A DNA stretch of 64,000 nt. Origin: UBA1181 sp045600225 (GTDB lineage Bacteria; Bacteroidota; Bacteroidia; Bacteroidales; Paludibacteraceae). The translations under genes were made by a program, and so were the position numbers. Location: NCBI GenBank assembly GCA_045600225.1, contig JAZRXL010000004.1, positions 1 through 64,000 on the forward strand, written 5' to 3'. Of the stretch, positions 46,539 through 55,702 are shown in pieces; positions within the stretch are counted from its first letter, which is position 1; every line of letters starts with the position of its first letter. A model generated the notes under the pieces. That model was not told the origin of the DNA, did not search any database, and saw only the letters and a list, made by a program, of their open reading frames with translations.

Positions 46539-48509
46539 TTAGAACTGCCACTTTAATAAACCCTTTACCATACTATTGATATTCCCTTCCACTTGTTCGT
46601 ATGAACTTCCTATGCTTTCTCGACCATCGGTATAAATGTATACTCCATAGTTAAGATATATTTGGAACAGATGAGATGTCGACCACTTATAGTTAATGTC
46701 TATGCGGTGTCCCTTCCCATATAGAAGAGGCATAGAGAAGGTGTTTAGAATGTCTCGTTCGTAAATGTAGAACCTGTTGTTGTAATTCTCTGCTACAAAG
46801 TACGCATAGTGTATGTTGAGGCTCATGCGTGCCTTTGCCCAATTCTTTTGGAAGTCTTCCGATAGGACCCATCCGTAGGTTTCTTTGTCAGCCGTGGAAA
46901 TTTTGTTTGCTTCTGCCAAACTTTGCATCTCTATACTTTTGTGTTTCCAATGGTTGATATAACGAAGAGTCTGTCTTGTGTACATTTGTTCTATGTAGTC
47001 TTTGTATTTATATCTCACCTGCATATTCATATTCCGACTTGTGTTATGTTGTAACTGAACAAGATAGTCTTGCCCTTTCGAAGGGTAATTGATATTGTAT
47101 TTTGCCCAAGGAAATGAAAATACGTCCGCATAAATGGATAAAGAGACTTTTTTCAAGGGAAGAATTTGTGTTCCTATATAGAATCCGCTTTCATTTTCAG
47201 TTCTGCTATTTTCTCCAAAGGCATTGGAAAAATCAGCTTGGTATTCAGGTCGGTACATCCGTTGTATGGCTAATAAACCTATTCGGGAGTTGGGCTGAAT
47301 ATTCATTCCGTTTATTGTGGCAATGCCTTTAAATCCGTTAGTTGCTACTTCTCCAAATAGAGAAACCCTTCTAAAAAATAGTTTATAGTTGATACCTATA
47401 TTGATGTTTTGATTCTCTTCTTTCAGCTTGAATCTATTGTACATCTTATCTGCAGGAGAAAGAGAGTCGGAATAGTGATACCATAGTATTGTGGTCCCTA
47501 TTTGCCAATTGTTTCTTTTATAAGTGGCATTCCCTCCGATGACGCTTTCCCTTACATTGTGTTTTTTACTTAACTCATTGATGGTTCGATGGTATCCATC
47601 GGTTTTAAATGATGTGATACGGGAGTCGCTTAGGTTGGCATCTATCTTTTTGTGTGATGCGAAGGTCGTAAAGTTCCAGTTCCGATGCTCGAATGTACAT
47701 CCAATTCCTCTCAAAAAAGCGCTTTCATTGCAAGAGGTGTTTTTTTTCAATCCTTCATTTGGTACAAATGTGTTTAATGTATTGCTGGATTTGCCAAATA
47801 GGGTACTGTTACCTATAACCAATCCTTGCCCGAAGGAGACCTTGTAATCTCCAATGTTCATTTGTTTTATTTTCCAAATCTCTTTCAGTTGAAAACTAAT
47901 GGAAAGAAAATCGATGAGTCCCTTCTCTCCTGCATCTTTTTCTCCCAATAGATTGAGAAATACTTTGTTAGGTGTTTGGAACTGATATTTGACATAATAT
48001 CGAGATGAATTGCCTAGATATTTTGTGGTGCCTGTAGAATCGGGTATGTATCCTTTTTTCGTTTGTATGTTCTGTTGATATTGTTGATACAGAATGTTTT
48101 TCCTGTTTTGCAATTCGTAGTTCCATCCAAAATCTTTTTCCTCAAAGATTATGGTTACAAAAGGTAGTATCAGGTCGATCTTTTCTTTGTTGAAGTTTGG
48201 AATGTTCTTTAATTCATATATGGTTTGAAAATAGCCGTATGTGTTCCGATGTTTTATGATATTATGAATATCCAATTCTGTTAGATTAGGGATTTTTGAG
48301 AAGTCATCTTTTGTAGCCTTGTTAAGGTCTAACTTTAGGTGTTCTAAACTTTCAATATTCTCTAATAATTCCTCATAGTCTAATTTCGACGATTCGTCTT
48401 CCATGAGTGACTCAATGTAATCGCTAAGTTGGGATGATCGATCCTCAATTTGAGAGAGAGTCAATAAGGAGTGAAGGAAAGTGCAGATTATTAAGATTGT
48501 TTTTTTCAT
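46539..48509 (-). CDS. Outer-membrane barrel protein with ComEA-like helix-hairpin-helix region
   Basis: A 656-residue exported protein (signal peptide MKKTILIICTFLHSLLTLS). Residues about 50-115 carry a tandem helix-hairpin-helix pattern like ComEA: LDLNKATKDDFSKIPNLTELDIHNIIKHRNTYGYFQTIYELKNIPNF. The rest (about 130-656) is Tyr/Phe/Asn-rich alternating strands ending in KWQF, typical of a large outer-membrane barrel. The combination is found in Bacteroidota as 'helix-hairpin-helix domain-containing protein' of unknown role. A DNA-binding or DNA-uptake role at the outer membrane is a tempting inference from the motif only. It lies 4 bp downstream of another exported barrel gene, so the two are probably co-expressed. 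Confidence 0.8.
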   Translation of the reverse strand: MKKTILIICTFLHSLLTLSQIEDRSSQLSDYIESLMEDESSKLDYEELLENIESLEHLKLDLNKATKDDFSKIPNLTELDIHNIIKHRNTYGYFQTIYELKNIPNFNKEKIDLILPFVTIIFEEKDFGWNYELQNRKNILYQQYQQNIQTKKGYIPDSTGTTKYLGNSSRYYVKYQFQTPNKVFLNLLGEKDAGEKGLIDFLSISFQLKEIWKIKQMNIGDYKVSFGQGLVIGNSTLFGKSSNTLNTFVPNEGLKKNTSCNESAFLRGIGCTFEHRNWNFTTFASHKKIDANLSDSRITSFKTDGYHRTINELSKKHNVRESVIGGNATYKRNNWQIGTTILWYHYSDSLSPADKMYNRFKLKEENQNINIGINYKLFFRRVSLFGEVATNGFKGIATINGMNIQPNSRIGLLAIQRMYRPEYQADFSNAFGENSRTENESGFYIGTQILPLKKVSLSIYADVFSFPWAKYNINYPSKGQDYLVQLQHNTSRNMNMQVRYKYKDYIEQMYTRQTLRYINHWKHKSIEMQSLAEANKISTADKETYGWVLSEDFQKNWAKARMSLNIHYAYFVAENYNNRFYIYERDILNTFSMPLLYGKGHRIDINYKWSTSHLFQIYLNYGVYIYTDGRESIGSSYEQVEGNINSMVKGLLKWQF

Positions 48510-48513
48510 CGTA

Positions 48514-49332
48514 TTACTTTGTTAGTTGGTAACATATGTCGCATGAGAATGAATGTCCAATGGTAGTTTGCCAAACTGCAGAAAAATTAAACCGCCAATG
48601 TTTTTTTTTGTATCCTAATCCGTAAGTGGGGATTAAGGGTAACCCAGCCTCTCCCAAACGGATGAAGAACTCTTTTATTTGGTATTCAAACCCCATGTGG
48701 ATTGTTGGTTTATGATAATCCCAAAGGTTGACCTCAGCAATCCATTTTATGCACGATACTTGACAGTTTTGATATCCTAGGCTTATCCTGTCATGGTAGG
48801 GGGAGCTAATGACGGAGTGATAGAAAGAGTGTTCTGTCTTCCCATAAAAGTAGTGCTCGTTTTTTATCTTACACATCGCATCTATACTGCATACGAAGGA
48901 TAGGTGATGATCCTTTCCTTCCATCTTTGTTGTGTTGAAAAGGGAGCTATGTAGGTTGCAGCCCAAAATCCATCTCTCTGATAATTTTATTGCTGATGAT
49001 ACCCCTAATGAGGTGACGTTATAGTGTTGGTACCCAAATTGTTTGATGCTTCCACCCAACTTGATGTTCTGATCAAGAATAATAGACTCTATCTGAAATA
49101 GATTTAGCTCTTTTGTACTAAAATAATTTTCGTGATGTAGCCTAATCTCTTTCTCTGATGACAAGAGTGATGGCGAAAAAGATGTGTAACCAGACATTGG
49201 CAGAGTTCTTCCCCTAGCACAACTTTCAGCGTTCCATTGTGCAAAAGAGGTGTTGCAGAATAGTAGGTTCAGCCAAAAACCGAGAAGTAATTTTCTGAAA
49301 TTAAGTCTATGACATGTAAGGTAAATTTTCAT
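48514..49332 (-). CDS. Exported beta-barrel-like protein, unknown function
   Basis: A 272-residue protein that I do not recognise as a named family. An N-terminal hydrophobic segment (about 13-31, LLLGFWLNLLFCNTSFA) looks like a signal peptide preceded by a longer basic n-region. After it come alternating amphipathic strands with many aromatic residues (IRLHHENYFSTKELNLFQIESII, WILGCNLHSSLF, HYFYGKTEHSFYHSV), consistent with a small outer-membrane barrel distantly like PorP/SprF. It has six or more Cys after the signal peptide, unusual for such barrels. It is the first gene of a two-gene unit with the helix-hairpin-helix barrel protein (4 bp gap) and divergent from the DUF4294 gene. Confidence 0.65.
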   Translation of the reverse strand: MKIYLTCHRLNFRKLLLGFWLNLLFCNTSFAQWNAESCARGRTLPMSGYTSFSPSLLSSEKEIRLHHENYFSTKELNLFQIESIILDQNIKLGGSIKQFGYQHYNVTSLGVSSAIKLSERWILGCNLHSSLFNTTKMEGKDHHLSFVCSIDAMCKIKNEHYFYGKTEHSFYHSVISSPYHDRISLGYQNCQVSCIKWIAEVNLWDYHKPTIHMGFEYQIKEFFIRLGEAGLPLIPTYGLGYKKKHWRFNFSAVWQTTIGHSFSCDICYQLTK

Positions 49333-49382
49333 AAATCAGTCATAAAAATGTTTAAAATAGGACTCTTACTTATTAAATGTGC

Positions 49383-49390
49383 TATATTTG
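49383..49390 (+). promoter_or_regulatory. Probable promoter of the DUF4294 gene (-7 box)
   Basis: TATATTTG, followed by C, matches TAnnTTTG exactly, 37 nt before the ATG at 49427. No clear TTTG is seen at the expected -33 spacing. Confidence 0.55.
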
Positions 49391-49426
49391 CATAGTACTT
49401 ATGTTAATTAGTTATTGATTTTAGGT

Positions 49427-50029
49427 ATGAAATTGATCAAGTTTATATTATATATATCCCTTATGTTGATGGGAACCACCTTCTACACTTATGCTAATGT
49501 GGATGTAGAAGTGGGTAGACGTGTCCCTGCATATATTGAAGGAGGAGATACGATTCCTCATATTATGCTTCAACAAGTTTATGTTTTCCCAAAGCTCGTG
49601 TTTAAAAATGAAAGACAGGAGAAATTTTATTGGAAAACAGTCAGAGATGTAAAAAAGACACTTCCATACGCGAAATTAATATCCAGAATAGTACAGGAGT
49701 ATGATAGCACATTGGCTACAATGACTTCTGAGAAGGAGAAAAAGGCGTTTATGGAACAAAAAGAGGATGAGTTGGTGGCAACCTACAAACCGATCTTTAA
49801 AAAGATGACATTGTCGCAAGGTAAGATGATGATTCGTTTGGTAGACAGACAATGCGATAGAACTTCATACTCTCTTGTAAAACAATTCCGAGGAGGATTC
49901 AGAGCTTTCTTTTGGCAAGGTTTTGCAAAGATGTTAGGCGCAGACTTGAAGGTGAAGTACGATCCTAATGATGAAGATGATAGAATTGTGGAACGTGTGA
50001 TTACCTTGGTTGAAGCTGGCCAACTTTGA
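49427..50029 (+). CDS. DUF4294 family exported protein
   Basis: A 200-residue protein with a signal peptide (MKLIKFILYISLMLMGTTFYTYA). The body matches DUF4294: 'VYVFPKLVFKNERQEKFYWKTVRDVKKTLPYAKLI' and 'LTLSQGKMMIRLVDRQCDRTSY...KQFRGGFRAFFWQGFAKMLGADLKVKYDP'. The family is nearly confined to Bacteroidota, exported and of unknown function. I chose ATG 49427 because an in-frame TTG four codons earlier adds nothing and the -7 box fits this start. The last 29 bp (50001-50029) overlap antisense with the end of the flippase gene. Confidence 0.85.
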   Translation: MKLIKFILYISLMLMGTTFYTYANVDVEVGRRVPAYIEGGDTIPHIMLQQVYVFPKLVFKNERQEKFYWKTVRDVKKTLPYAKLISRIVQEYDSTLATMTSEKEKKAFMEQKEDELVATYKPIFKKMTLSQGKMMIRLVDRQCDRTSYSLVKQFRGGFRAFFWQGFAKMLGADLKVKYDPNDEDDRIVERVITLVEAGQL

Positions 50030-51455
50030 TGTGGCTAAGAATCTCCTTTAGGATGGTTGAACCTAAAAAGTAACAACTACCGATATAAATCAATCCCCCA
50101 GATATTATTTGTATGATTAACTGCACTGTTGTAGATAGCGGAGCATAGTTGATCGTGTATACCACTGCGGCCATAATGATGGATAGGAAGAGGTAAGGAA
50201 CAATGTCTTTTATCTGTTCTCTCTTTTTATAAGGAATCACATTGCTTACAAAGAACATGTCTACAAAAAGCGATAAGATATTGGCAATAGTGAAACTCCA
50301 AAGCATCCAAGTAATGTTTTCGTGTAAGAAGAACAGAGGAGTCAAGATGAGAATATTTCTCACACATTCCATCGCAAAGTTTCTTTTAGGAAATCCTTTC
50401 AGTGTCAATAATCCCAAAAATAAAGAGTGGAAGGGTAATACAGTACCTGCAATCGCTAATATCTGAAAGTAGGGGATGATCTCCTTCCATTTGTCTGTCA
50501 ATGCAATGGTTACCAAATTGTCGAAACACGCCATCGCTCCTAACATTATGGGAAAAATACCAAAAGATGTGATCTTGACCATCTTTCTCAAATATAGTAG
50601 TTGCCTACTTGTATCATCATTTAGTTTTGAAAGCACTGGGTAGGATACGCCACCTATGGTGCTTGATATGATATTGCTCGGTAAAATGTAAAATTTATAA
50701 GCTTCTGAATAGTAACCTAATTGTTCTTCGCCAAATTTTCTTCCGATAATCGGATTATATATGTATCGAACAAAGGTGTTGATGAGTGAAGACAAAATCA
50801 ATGAGAAACTAAACAAAAAGATCTCCTTGATAACGGAAAAATCGGGTTTCTCCGAAGGTCTCCAATCACTAAATATCCAAAGCATTATACATTTGATGGC
50901 TGCCTGCAGCAGTATCTGCCACGCTAATGCCCAGTAGGAGTATCCCTGCATAATCATAACAATGGTTACGACTCCTGCAGTGAGGGCTCCACTCATATTG
51001 GCGATAGACAATTTTTTAAACTCTAACTTCTTGGTTAGGATTATGTTTTGTACGATACCTAATGAGTTGAAAAGAATACTTAAAAATAGGAACCTGGACA
51101 ACTCCGTTAGCTCTGGCATCTCATAATATGCAGCAATGGCTCCAGCACTTAAGTAAAGTAGAGTGTAGAATATCACACTGATTAATAGATTGAAACATAA
51201 GATGGCTGAATATTCACTTCCCGTATTTCCCTTCCTCCTTACCATTGCGGATGTAAAGCCGCTTTCGATCAGGATGTTAGAAAGTGCTGTGAATATGGCA
51301 AGCGCACCAATCAATCCAAAATCTCTCGGTGTTAATAATCGTAGTGTGATAAGTCCAATAGCAAAGGCTATCACTTGGAAACCTACTTTATCAAAAGCAT
51401 TCCAAAGCAAAGAGAGTATGGTCTCTTTCTTTAAGTCCTTCCCTTTATCTTCCAT
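50001..51455 (-). CDS. Polysaccharide flippase (MOP superfamily, Wzx-like)
   Basis: A 484-residue polytopic membrane protein with 12-14 predicted hydrophobic helices, matching the polysaccharide-biosynthesis flippases: the N-terminal ILSLLWNAFDKVGFQVIAFAIGLITLRLLTPRDFGLIGAL is typical. These carry lipid-linked oligosaccharides across the inner membrane for surface polymers. No polymerase or glycosyltransferase genes lie beside it, so the glycan is unknown; the glycosyltransferase at 34378-35565 is distant. The 3' end overlaps the convergent DUF4294 gene by 29 bp. Confidence 0.9.
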   Translation of the reverse strand: MEDKGKDLKKETILSLLWNAFDKVGFQVIAFAIGLITLRLLTPRDFGLIGALAIFTALSNILIESGFTSAMVRRKGNTGSEYSAILCFNLLISVIFYTLLYLSAGAIAAYYEMPELTELSRFLFLSILFNSLGIVQNIILTKKLEFKKLSIANMSGALTAGVVTIVMIMQGYSYWALAWQILLQAAIKCIMLWIFSDWRPSEKPDFSVIKEIFLFSFSLILSSLINTFVRYIYNPIIGRKFGEEQLGYYSEAYKFYILPSNIISSTIGGVSYPVLSKLNDDTSRQLLYLRKMVKITSFGIFPIMLGAMACFDNLVTIALTDKWKEIIPYFQILAIAGTVLPFHSLFLGLLTLKGFPKRNFAMECVRNILILTPLFFLHENITWMLWSFTIANILSLFVDMFFVSNVIPYKKREQIKDIVPYLFLSIIMAAVVYTINYAPLSTTVQLIIQIISGGLIYIGSCYFLGSTILKEILSHIKVGQLQPR

Positions 51456-51779
51456 TGTATACTGAATTGGAAGTCCAAAGTTACACAGACAATCTTATTT
51501 TCACAAACTTTGATATCTCCTTTTCTTTTCGTGAAGTCTTGTGATAGTTATTCGAACCGGAGGATGTCGGGTTCTTTCTGGCAAATTTTTCAAATTGTAC
51601 ATTTTGATACATTTCTTTGAATGATTAATATTATGGTAGAAATTTTAAAAATATTGGCAAATGTATCTAAAAATATTTTAGTTGAGAAATAAATAGATGC
51701 AATATTTACTATGTGTTTGTGTTAAATCATTAATTTTGTGATGATGGATTGTTTTATCCCAGTTGAATTTTGAGATAAT
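51456..51779. promoter_or_regulatory. Intergenic region upstream of the LOG-ATPase-nth operon
   Basis: A 324-bp AT-rich gap between the divergent flippase and LOG-family genes. An exact -7 box TAATTTTG is at 51731-51738, 42 nt before the LOG start codon, but the -33 spacing is not met. No tRNA, terminator or further gene is visible. Confidence 0.5.
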
Positions 51780-52361
51780 ATGATAAAAAGAGTTTGTGTA
51801 TATTGTGCTTCCAGTTCTATGGTAGATGAGGAGTATAAGCGACAAGCGTATCGCTTGGGCGAGATGATGGCATCCGCTGGTGTGGAAATTAAGTTCGGAT
51901 CTGGAAGTGTTGGGTTGATGGGTGAATTGGCCAAAGGTGCGTTGAGCAAACATGGATCTGTGGTTGGTGTTATTCCTCAGTTTATGATCGATGAGGGATG
52001 GGGTAATGATACTGTTTCCCGTCAGATTATTACAGATTCCATGCACGAAAGGAAAAAAATTATGGCAGAGGATATTGATGCCGCAATTGCTTTGCCTGGA
52101 GGCTGTGGCACAATGGAAGAGATGTTGGAAATCATAACTTGGAAACAGTTGGGACTTTTTGATAAGCCTATTATCATACTGAATGTTAATCATTTCTATG
52201 ATGATTTGTTGCGTATGATGGATAAAATTGTTTCTGAAAATTTTATGAGGAAGGAACACTTGGCTATATGGTCTGTTGTGGACGATGCAAGTCAGGTTAT
52301 AAAAGCAATAGAGGAGGCTCCTAAATGGAGTAAGAATGCTCGTAATTTTGCTGCGATTTAA
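51780..52361 (+). CDS. LOG family (TIGR00730) Rossmann-fold protein
   Basis: A 193-residue protein of the LOG/lysine-decarboxylase-like family: N-terminal VCVYCASSSMVDEEYKRQA, the GSGSVGLMGELAKGAL nucleotide-binding loop, and the signature LPGGCGTMEEMLEIITWKQLG (PGGxGTxEE). Characterised members are cytokinin riboside 5'-monophosphate phosphoribohydrolases, which cleave N-glycosidic bonds of nucleotides; bacterial substrates are often AMP-like. Some are annotated as putative lysine decarboxylases, which is probably wrong. It begins a seven-gene operon, with the next gene 18 bp downstream. Confidence 0.92.
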   Translation: MIKRVCVYCASSSMVDEEYKRQAYRLGEMMASAGVEIKFGSGSVGLMGELAKGALSKHGSVVGVIPQFMIDEGWGNDTVSRQIITDSMHERKKIMAEDIDAAIALPGGCGTMEEMLEIITWKQLGLFDKPIIILNVNHFYDDLLRMMDKIVSENFMRKEHLAIWSVVDDASQVIKAIEEAPKWSKNARNFAAI

Positions 52362-52379
52362 TCTTTAAATAAAATCACT

Positions 52380-55007
52380 TTGGATAGGAATACACGTTGG
52401 TTTGAGTTGCTGCAAAGCAAAAGAAGGATCTTGGCTGATCAATTGAAAGATCCTGCAGCTGTTGGATTATGGAAGTCGGTCATCGACAAATATTCCGACA
52501 ATGCTCATTTTGTGTATGAACTGTTGCAAAATGCAGATGATGCAGAGGCTACTTGCGTGAAGGTCTATCTCGGAGCAGATGTTCTTGAGTTTGTCCATAA
52601 TGGAAAGGTTCTTTTTTCTTTGTCCGATCCAGATAAGGAAGGTGACAAGTCATCTTCCGGTATAGGGCATATCAATGCGATTACCTCCATAGGTTCCAGT
52701 ACGAAAGTTGAAGGGAATAAAATAGGAAAATTTGGTGTTGGCTTTAAATCTGTTTTCAAGTATACAGATCAACCTCATATTGAGGATGACAATTATAGTT
52801 TTGATATTGTAGATTATATCGTTCCTCAAACAACTCACAGAGTTTCTGCCCATCGTGCAAACGGAGAAACTTCATTCTTCTTCCCGATAAAAGAGTCCAA
52901 GTTGAATATGCCTATTATACGAGATAAATTTATTTCGTTGATTAATCCGCTTTTATTCCTTGTATCATTATCTAAGATTTTAATTTACGAGAATAACGAA
53001 CTAATATTCTTCTACGATAAGGCATGTAAAGATAGTTGGAGGACAGATGATGTTAATTGCTCTTTTATAGAAACAAAAACGCCTAAAGCAGATACATACT
53101 TTTATCTCCATTCCACTCTTGTAGAGAACCATTCCATAGCGAATGCTTTTTATTCGAACGAAGATGGTGAATTGGATGTGATTCATAATGATGATCCCGC
53201 TTATTGTTTTTTTCCAACCAAAGAACACTTGAATTTAAATCATATTGTTCATGCACCTTTTTTGTTGACAGAGAGTAGAGAGAACATTAAGATGAATGAA
53301 CAGTGGAATGATTTGCTTTTCCGCCAATTAGGTCTTTTGTTCGTGAAATCCATCGTCTCTTTGACGAAAAGAAAGACATTACAAGGGATGCCGGTTGTGG
53401 GTGATAATGTTTTTTGTTTGTTCCCAATTGTGAGTGCGGAAAATCCTTTCGTGAGATTGTTTAAGTCTTCGATGAAAGGATATCTGAATAACGCGCCCAT
53501 CTTTTTGTTGGCTGATGGTTCTTATGAAAATGCTTCTCATATTGTTTTTACCAGAGAGAAAGAGTTAACATCTTTATTTGTTAAGGAAGACTTGTGGATT
53601 CTTTTGCCTAAAACCAATGGTATGCGATGGGGGTTAACTTCTTTATGTTCTGCGGAAGAGAGTGAACAGAAACCAATACTCTCTTTCTTGAAGGAGTTTG
53701 CATGTCTTAATCAGACTCTATCGACATTAGATATTCTAAAAAGTATATCTTCTTCCTTTTTGCAAGCGAAAGGTATTGTTTGGTTGCAGAAATTTTATGC
53801 ATATCTTTCCCATAAAAAAACATTATGGTTGGAACATATGCAGGATTTGAAGTTGGTTCCTCTCTTTTTATGCGAAGATGGAAGTTTCCGTCCTGCATAT
53901 GCTTCAAGCGAGGATACGCATCCATCCATATATTTGTCATCAGGTTGCGATTCCCATTTTGTTGCGATAGAACCTCAGTTGGTTCAACATTCGCAATCTC
54001 GTCGTTTCTTTGAGAATGTTGGAATAAAAGACCCGGGAGCTTTGGCTGAAATCCTCGAATACATATTACCTGCGTATGAAGCGGGACAGGTAGACTACGC
54101 AGATGATGAGATGGTCTCCCGTCATTTGAATTTTATCTCAGATTATTTCAACACTCTATTCCCATTCTCTCAGGAAAGATTGGATTTTTTGTCGGCTATT
54201 CAAAATGTGCCATTCCTTCCTGTTGTTAATTGTCTTGGAAAGACAATGTTTAAACCTGTTGGAGAGTGTTATATGAGAAACTCTTTGCTCAACTCTTTTT
54301 TGCAGGATGATGAAACGATATTTTTCTTTGAAAACAAAACGGTAGAGAAATATATATTGCCGGAGCGCCGTGATGATTTCTATTCATTCCTCTCTTTTGC
54401 AGGATTGAATTATAGATTAAAAGTGGAGAAGGTGAATAGGGAACCCTCCTCAATCGTATTGAAAGAGTTGGATCTTCATCCAGTTTCATTAAGACAGGTA
54501 GACAAGGGTGCTCAGGTGATAGAGGATAAGATTATTGTTGGTGCAGATAACTTTATACGAAATATTACGAAAGAGCGCTCGGCGGCATTCTTCAAATTGT
54601 TGTCGGAAGAGATAAAGGATAAAACTTCCTTCATGTTTAGGAGTGCATTAGAGGGTTCGTATCAATATGTGGAAAAGGGTAAACGAAGTGTTACGACAGA
54701 AACGATAAGACAGACATCTGCTATTAATTTTATTTTCCATTCTAAATGGTTGTATGCAAAAGATGGAAGATTATGTTCTGTGAATGAAATAGAGGAGACC
54801 CAACAGTTGGATTTGTTATACGACTTCACGACACCAGATTTGCTATTCTTTTTGAATATTAGAATTTCGGATGATTTAAAAAATTTGACACAAGACCAAA
54901 GAGAGGCGGTTAATCTTGTTAATCGATTCAAGGCGAAGGGATTGTCGGTTAGTGAAATGGAGAAAATATTAGAACATCATATAGATAGAACAAATGCAGT
55001 TGAGTAG
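52380..55007 (+). CDS. Sacsin-like GHKL ATPase-domain protein
   Basis: An 875-residue protein. The N-terminal ATPase has an Hsp90/sacsin-type Bergerat fold: HFVYELLQNADDAEAT (the N-box with E-x3-N-x-DDA) near residue 40, a D-x-G-like SSGIGHINAITSIGSSTK, and the glycine loop KIGKFGVGFKSVFKYTD near 115. The remaining 700 residues have no recognised domain, only alternating charged and hydrophobic segments. Related proteins are annotated as 'sacsin N-terminal ATP-binding-like domain'; bacterial roles are largely unknown. The only possible early start is TTG 52380: there is no ATG in frame for some 180 codons, and the frame is closed just upstream (a TAA at 52359). The conserved N-terminal WFELLQSKRRILADQLKDPAAVG supports this start. 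The 3' end overlaps nth by 14 bp. Confidence 0.8.
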   Translation: MDRNTRWFELLQSKRRILADQLKDPAAVGLWKSVIDKYSDNAHFVYELLQNADDAEATCVKVYLGADVLEFVHNGKVLFSLSDPDKEGDKSSSGIGHINAITSIGSSTKVEGNKIGKFGVGFKSVFKYTDQPHIEDDNYSFDIVDYIVPQTTHRVSAHRANGETSFFFPIKESKLNMPIIRDKFISLINPLLFLVSLSKILIYENNELIFFYDKACKDSWRTDDVNCSFIETKTPKADTYFYLHSTLVENHSIANAFYSNEDGELDVIHNDDPAYCFFPTKEHLNLNHIVHAPFLLTESRENIKMNEQWNDLLFRQLGLLFVKSIVSLTKRKTLQGMPVVGDNVFCLFPIVSAENPFVRLFKSSMKGYLNNAPIFLLADGSYENASHIVFTREKELTSLFVKEDLWILLPKTNGMRWGLTSLCSAEESEQKPILSFLKEFACLNQTLSTLDILKSISSSFLQAKGIVWLQKFYAYLSHKKTLWLEHMQDLKLVPLFLCEDGSFRPAYASSEDTHPSIYLSSGCDSHFVAIEPQLVQHSQSRRFFENVGIKDPGALAEILEYILPAYEAGQVDYADDEMVSRHLNFISDYFNTLFPFSQERLDFLSAIQNVPFLPVVNCLGKTMFKPVGECYMRNSLLNSFLQDDETIFFFENKTVEKYILPERRDDFYSFLSFAGLNYRLKVEKVNREPSSIVLKELDLHPVSLRQVDKGAQVIEDKIIVGADNFIRNITKERSAAFFKLLSEEIKDKTSFMFRSALEGSYQYVEKGKRSVTTETIRQTSAINFIFHSKWLYAKDGRLCSVNEIEETQQLDLLYDFTTPDLLFFLNIRISDDLKNLTQDQREAVNLVNRFKAKGLSVSEMEKILEHHIDRTNAVE

Positions 55008-55662
55008 GAAAGAACGTTGTTTGAGGGTGTTGGATTTGTTGGTGAATACATTTCAAGAGACACAATGTTTTTTGGACTTTGAGACTCCATTCCAATTGTT
55101 AGTTGCTAGTTTGTTGGCTGCCCGCACTCACGACGAATGTGTGAATCGTGTCACAAAAGTTCTGTTCCTAAAATATCCAGATGCTGATGCTATGCGGTCT
55201 GCCAATAGAATGGAGTTGTTGAGTATAATAAAAGAGGTCACCTATCCTGAGCCCAAAGTGGAGTATCTACTACAAGCATCTGGCTTGTTGTGTGAAAAAT
55301 ACGAAGGTAGTGTTCCGCGAGAGATGCTTTCTCTCTTGTCGTTACCAGGATTAGGAAGGAAGTCTGCTAATCTGATTATGGTTGAGGCTTTTGGTATGCC
55401 TGCATTCCCTGTAGATACCCATGTGGTTCGTGTCTCCAATAGGTTGGGAATAACAGATTCAAAAAGAGAGGAAGATGTGGAGAAACTGTTGTGTCAGTTC
55501 TTCCCCAAAGAAGTTTGGAAAGAGGCGTACAGGAGATTTGTTATGTTAGGAAAGTCGTATTGTAGATTTGAACACCCTTTGTGTGAAGGATGCTGCGTGA
55601 AAGATTTTTGTGAAACACATTCTCCATCGCAAAAGCCGCAAGAATACTTTTTGGACTTGTAG
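54994..55662 (+). CDS. nth: Endonuclease III
   Basis: A 222-residue DNA glycosylase/AP lyase that removes oxidised pyrimidines. Motifs: the helix-hairpin-helix LLSLPGLGRKSANLIM with catalytic Lys (GRKSAN), the catalytic Asp in FPVDTHVVRVSNRLG, and a C-terminal [4Fe-4S] pattern C-x6-C-x2-C-x5-C (CRFEHPLCEGCCVKDFC). Length is typical. The start overlaps the sacsin-like gene by 14 bp, implying coupled translation. Confidence 0.97.
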   Translation: MQLSRKERCLRVLDLLVNTFQETQCFLDFETPFQLLVASLLAARTHDECVNRVTKVLFLKYPDADAMRSANRMELLSIIKEVTYPEPKVEYLLQASGLLCEKYEGSVPREMLSLLSLPGLGRKSANLIMVEAFGMPAFPVDTHVVRVSNRLGITDSKREEDVEKLLCQFFPKEVWKEAYRRFVMLGKSYCRFEHPLCEGCCVKDFCETHSPSQKPQEYFLDL

Positions 55663-55702
55663 CCTTTTTTTTCTATTTTTGAAGAAAAAATTGAGGAGTG
55701 TT

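Noticed and set aside
51678..52259. A 193-codon minus-strand frame opposite the LOG-family gene
   Set aside because: It mirrors a well-recognised gene and has no family features.
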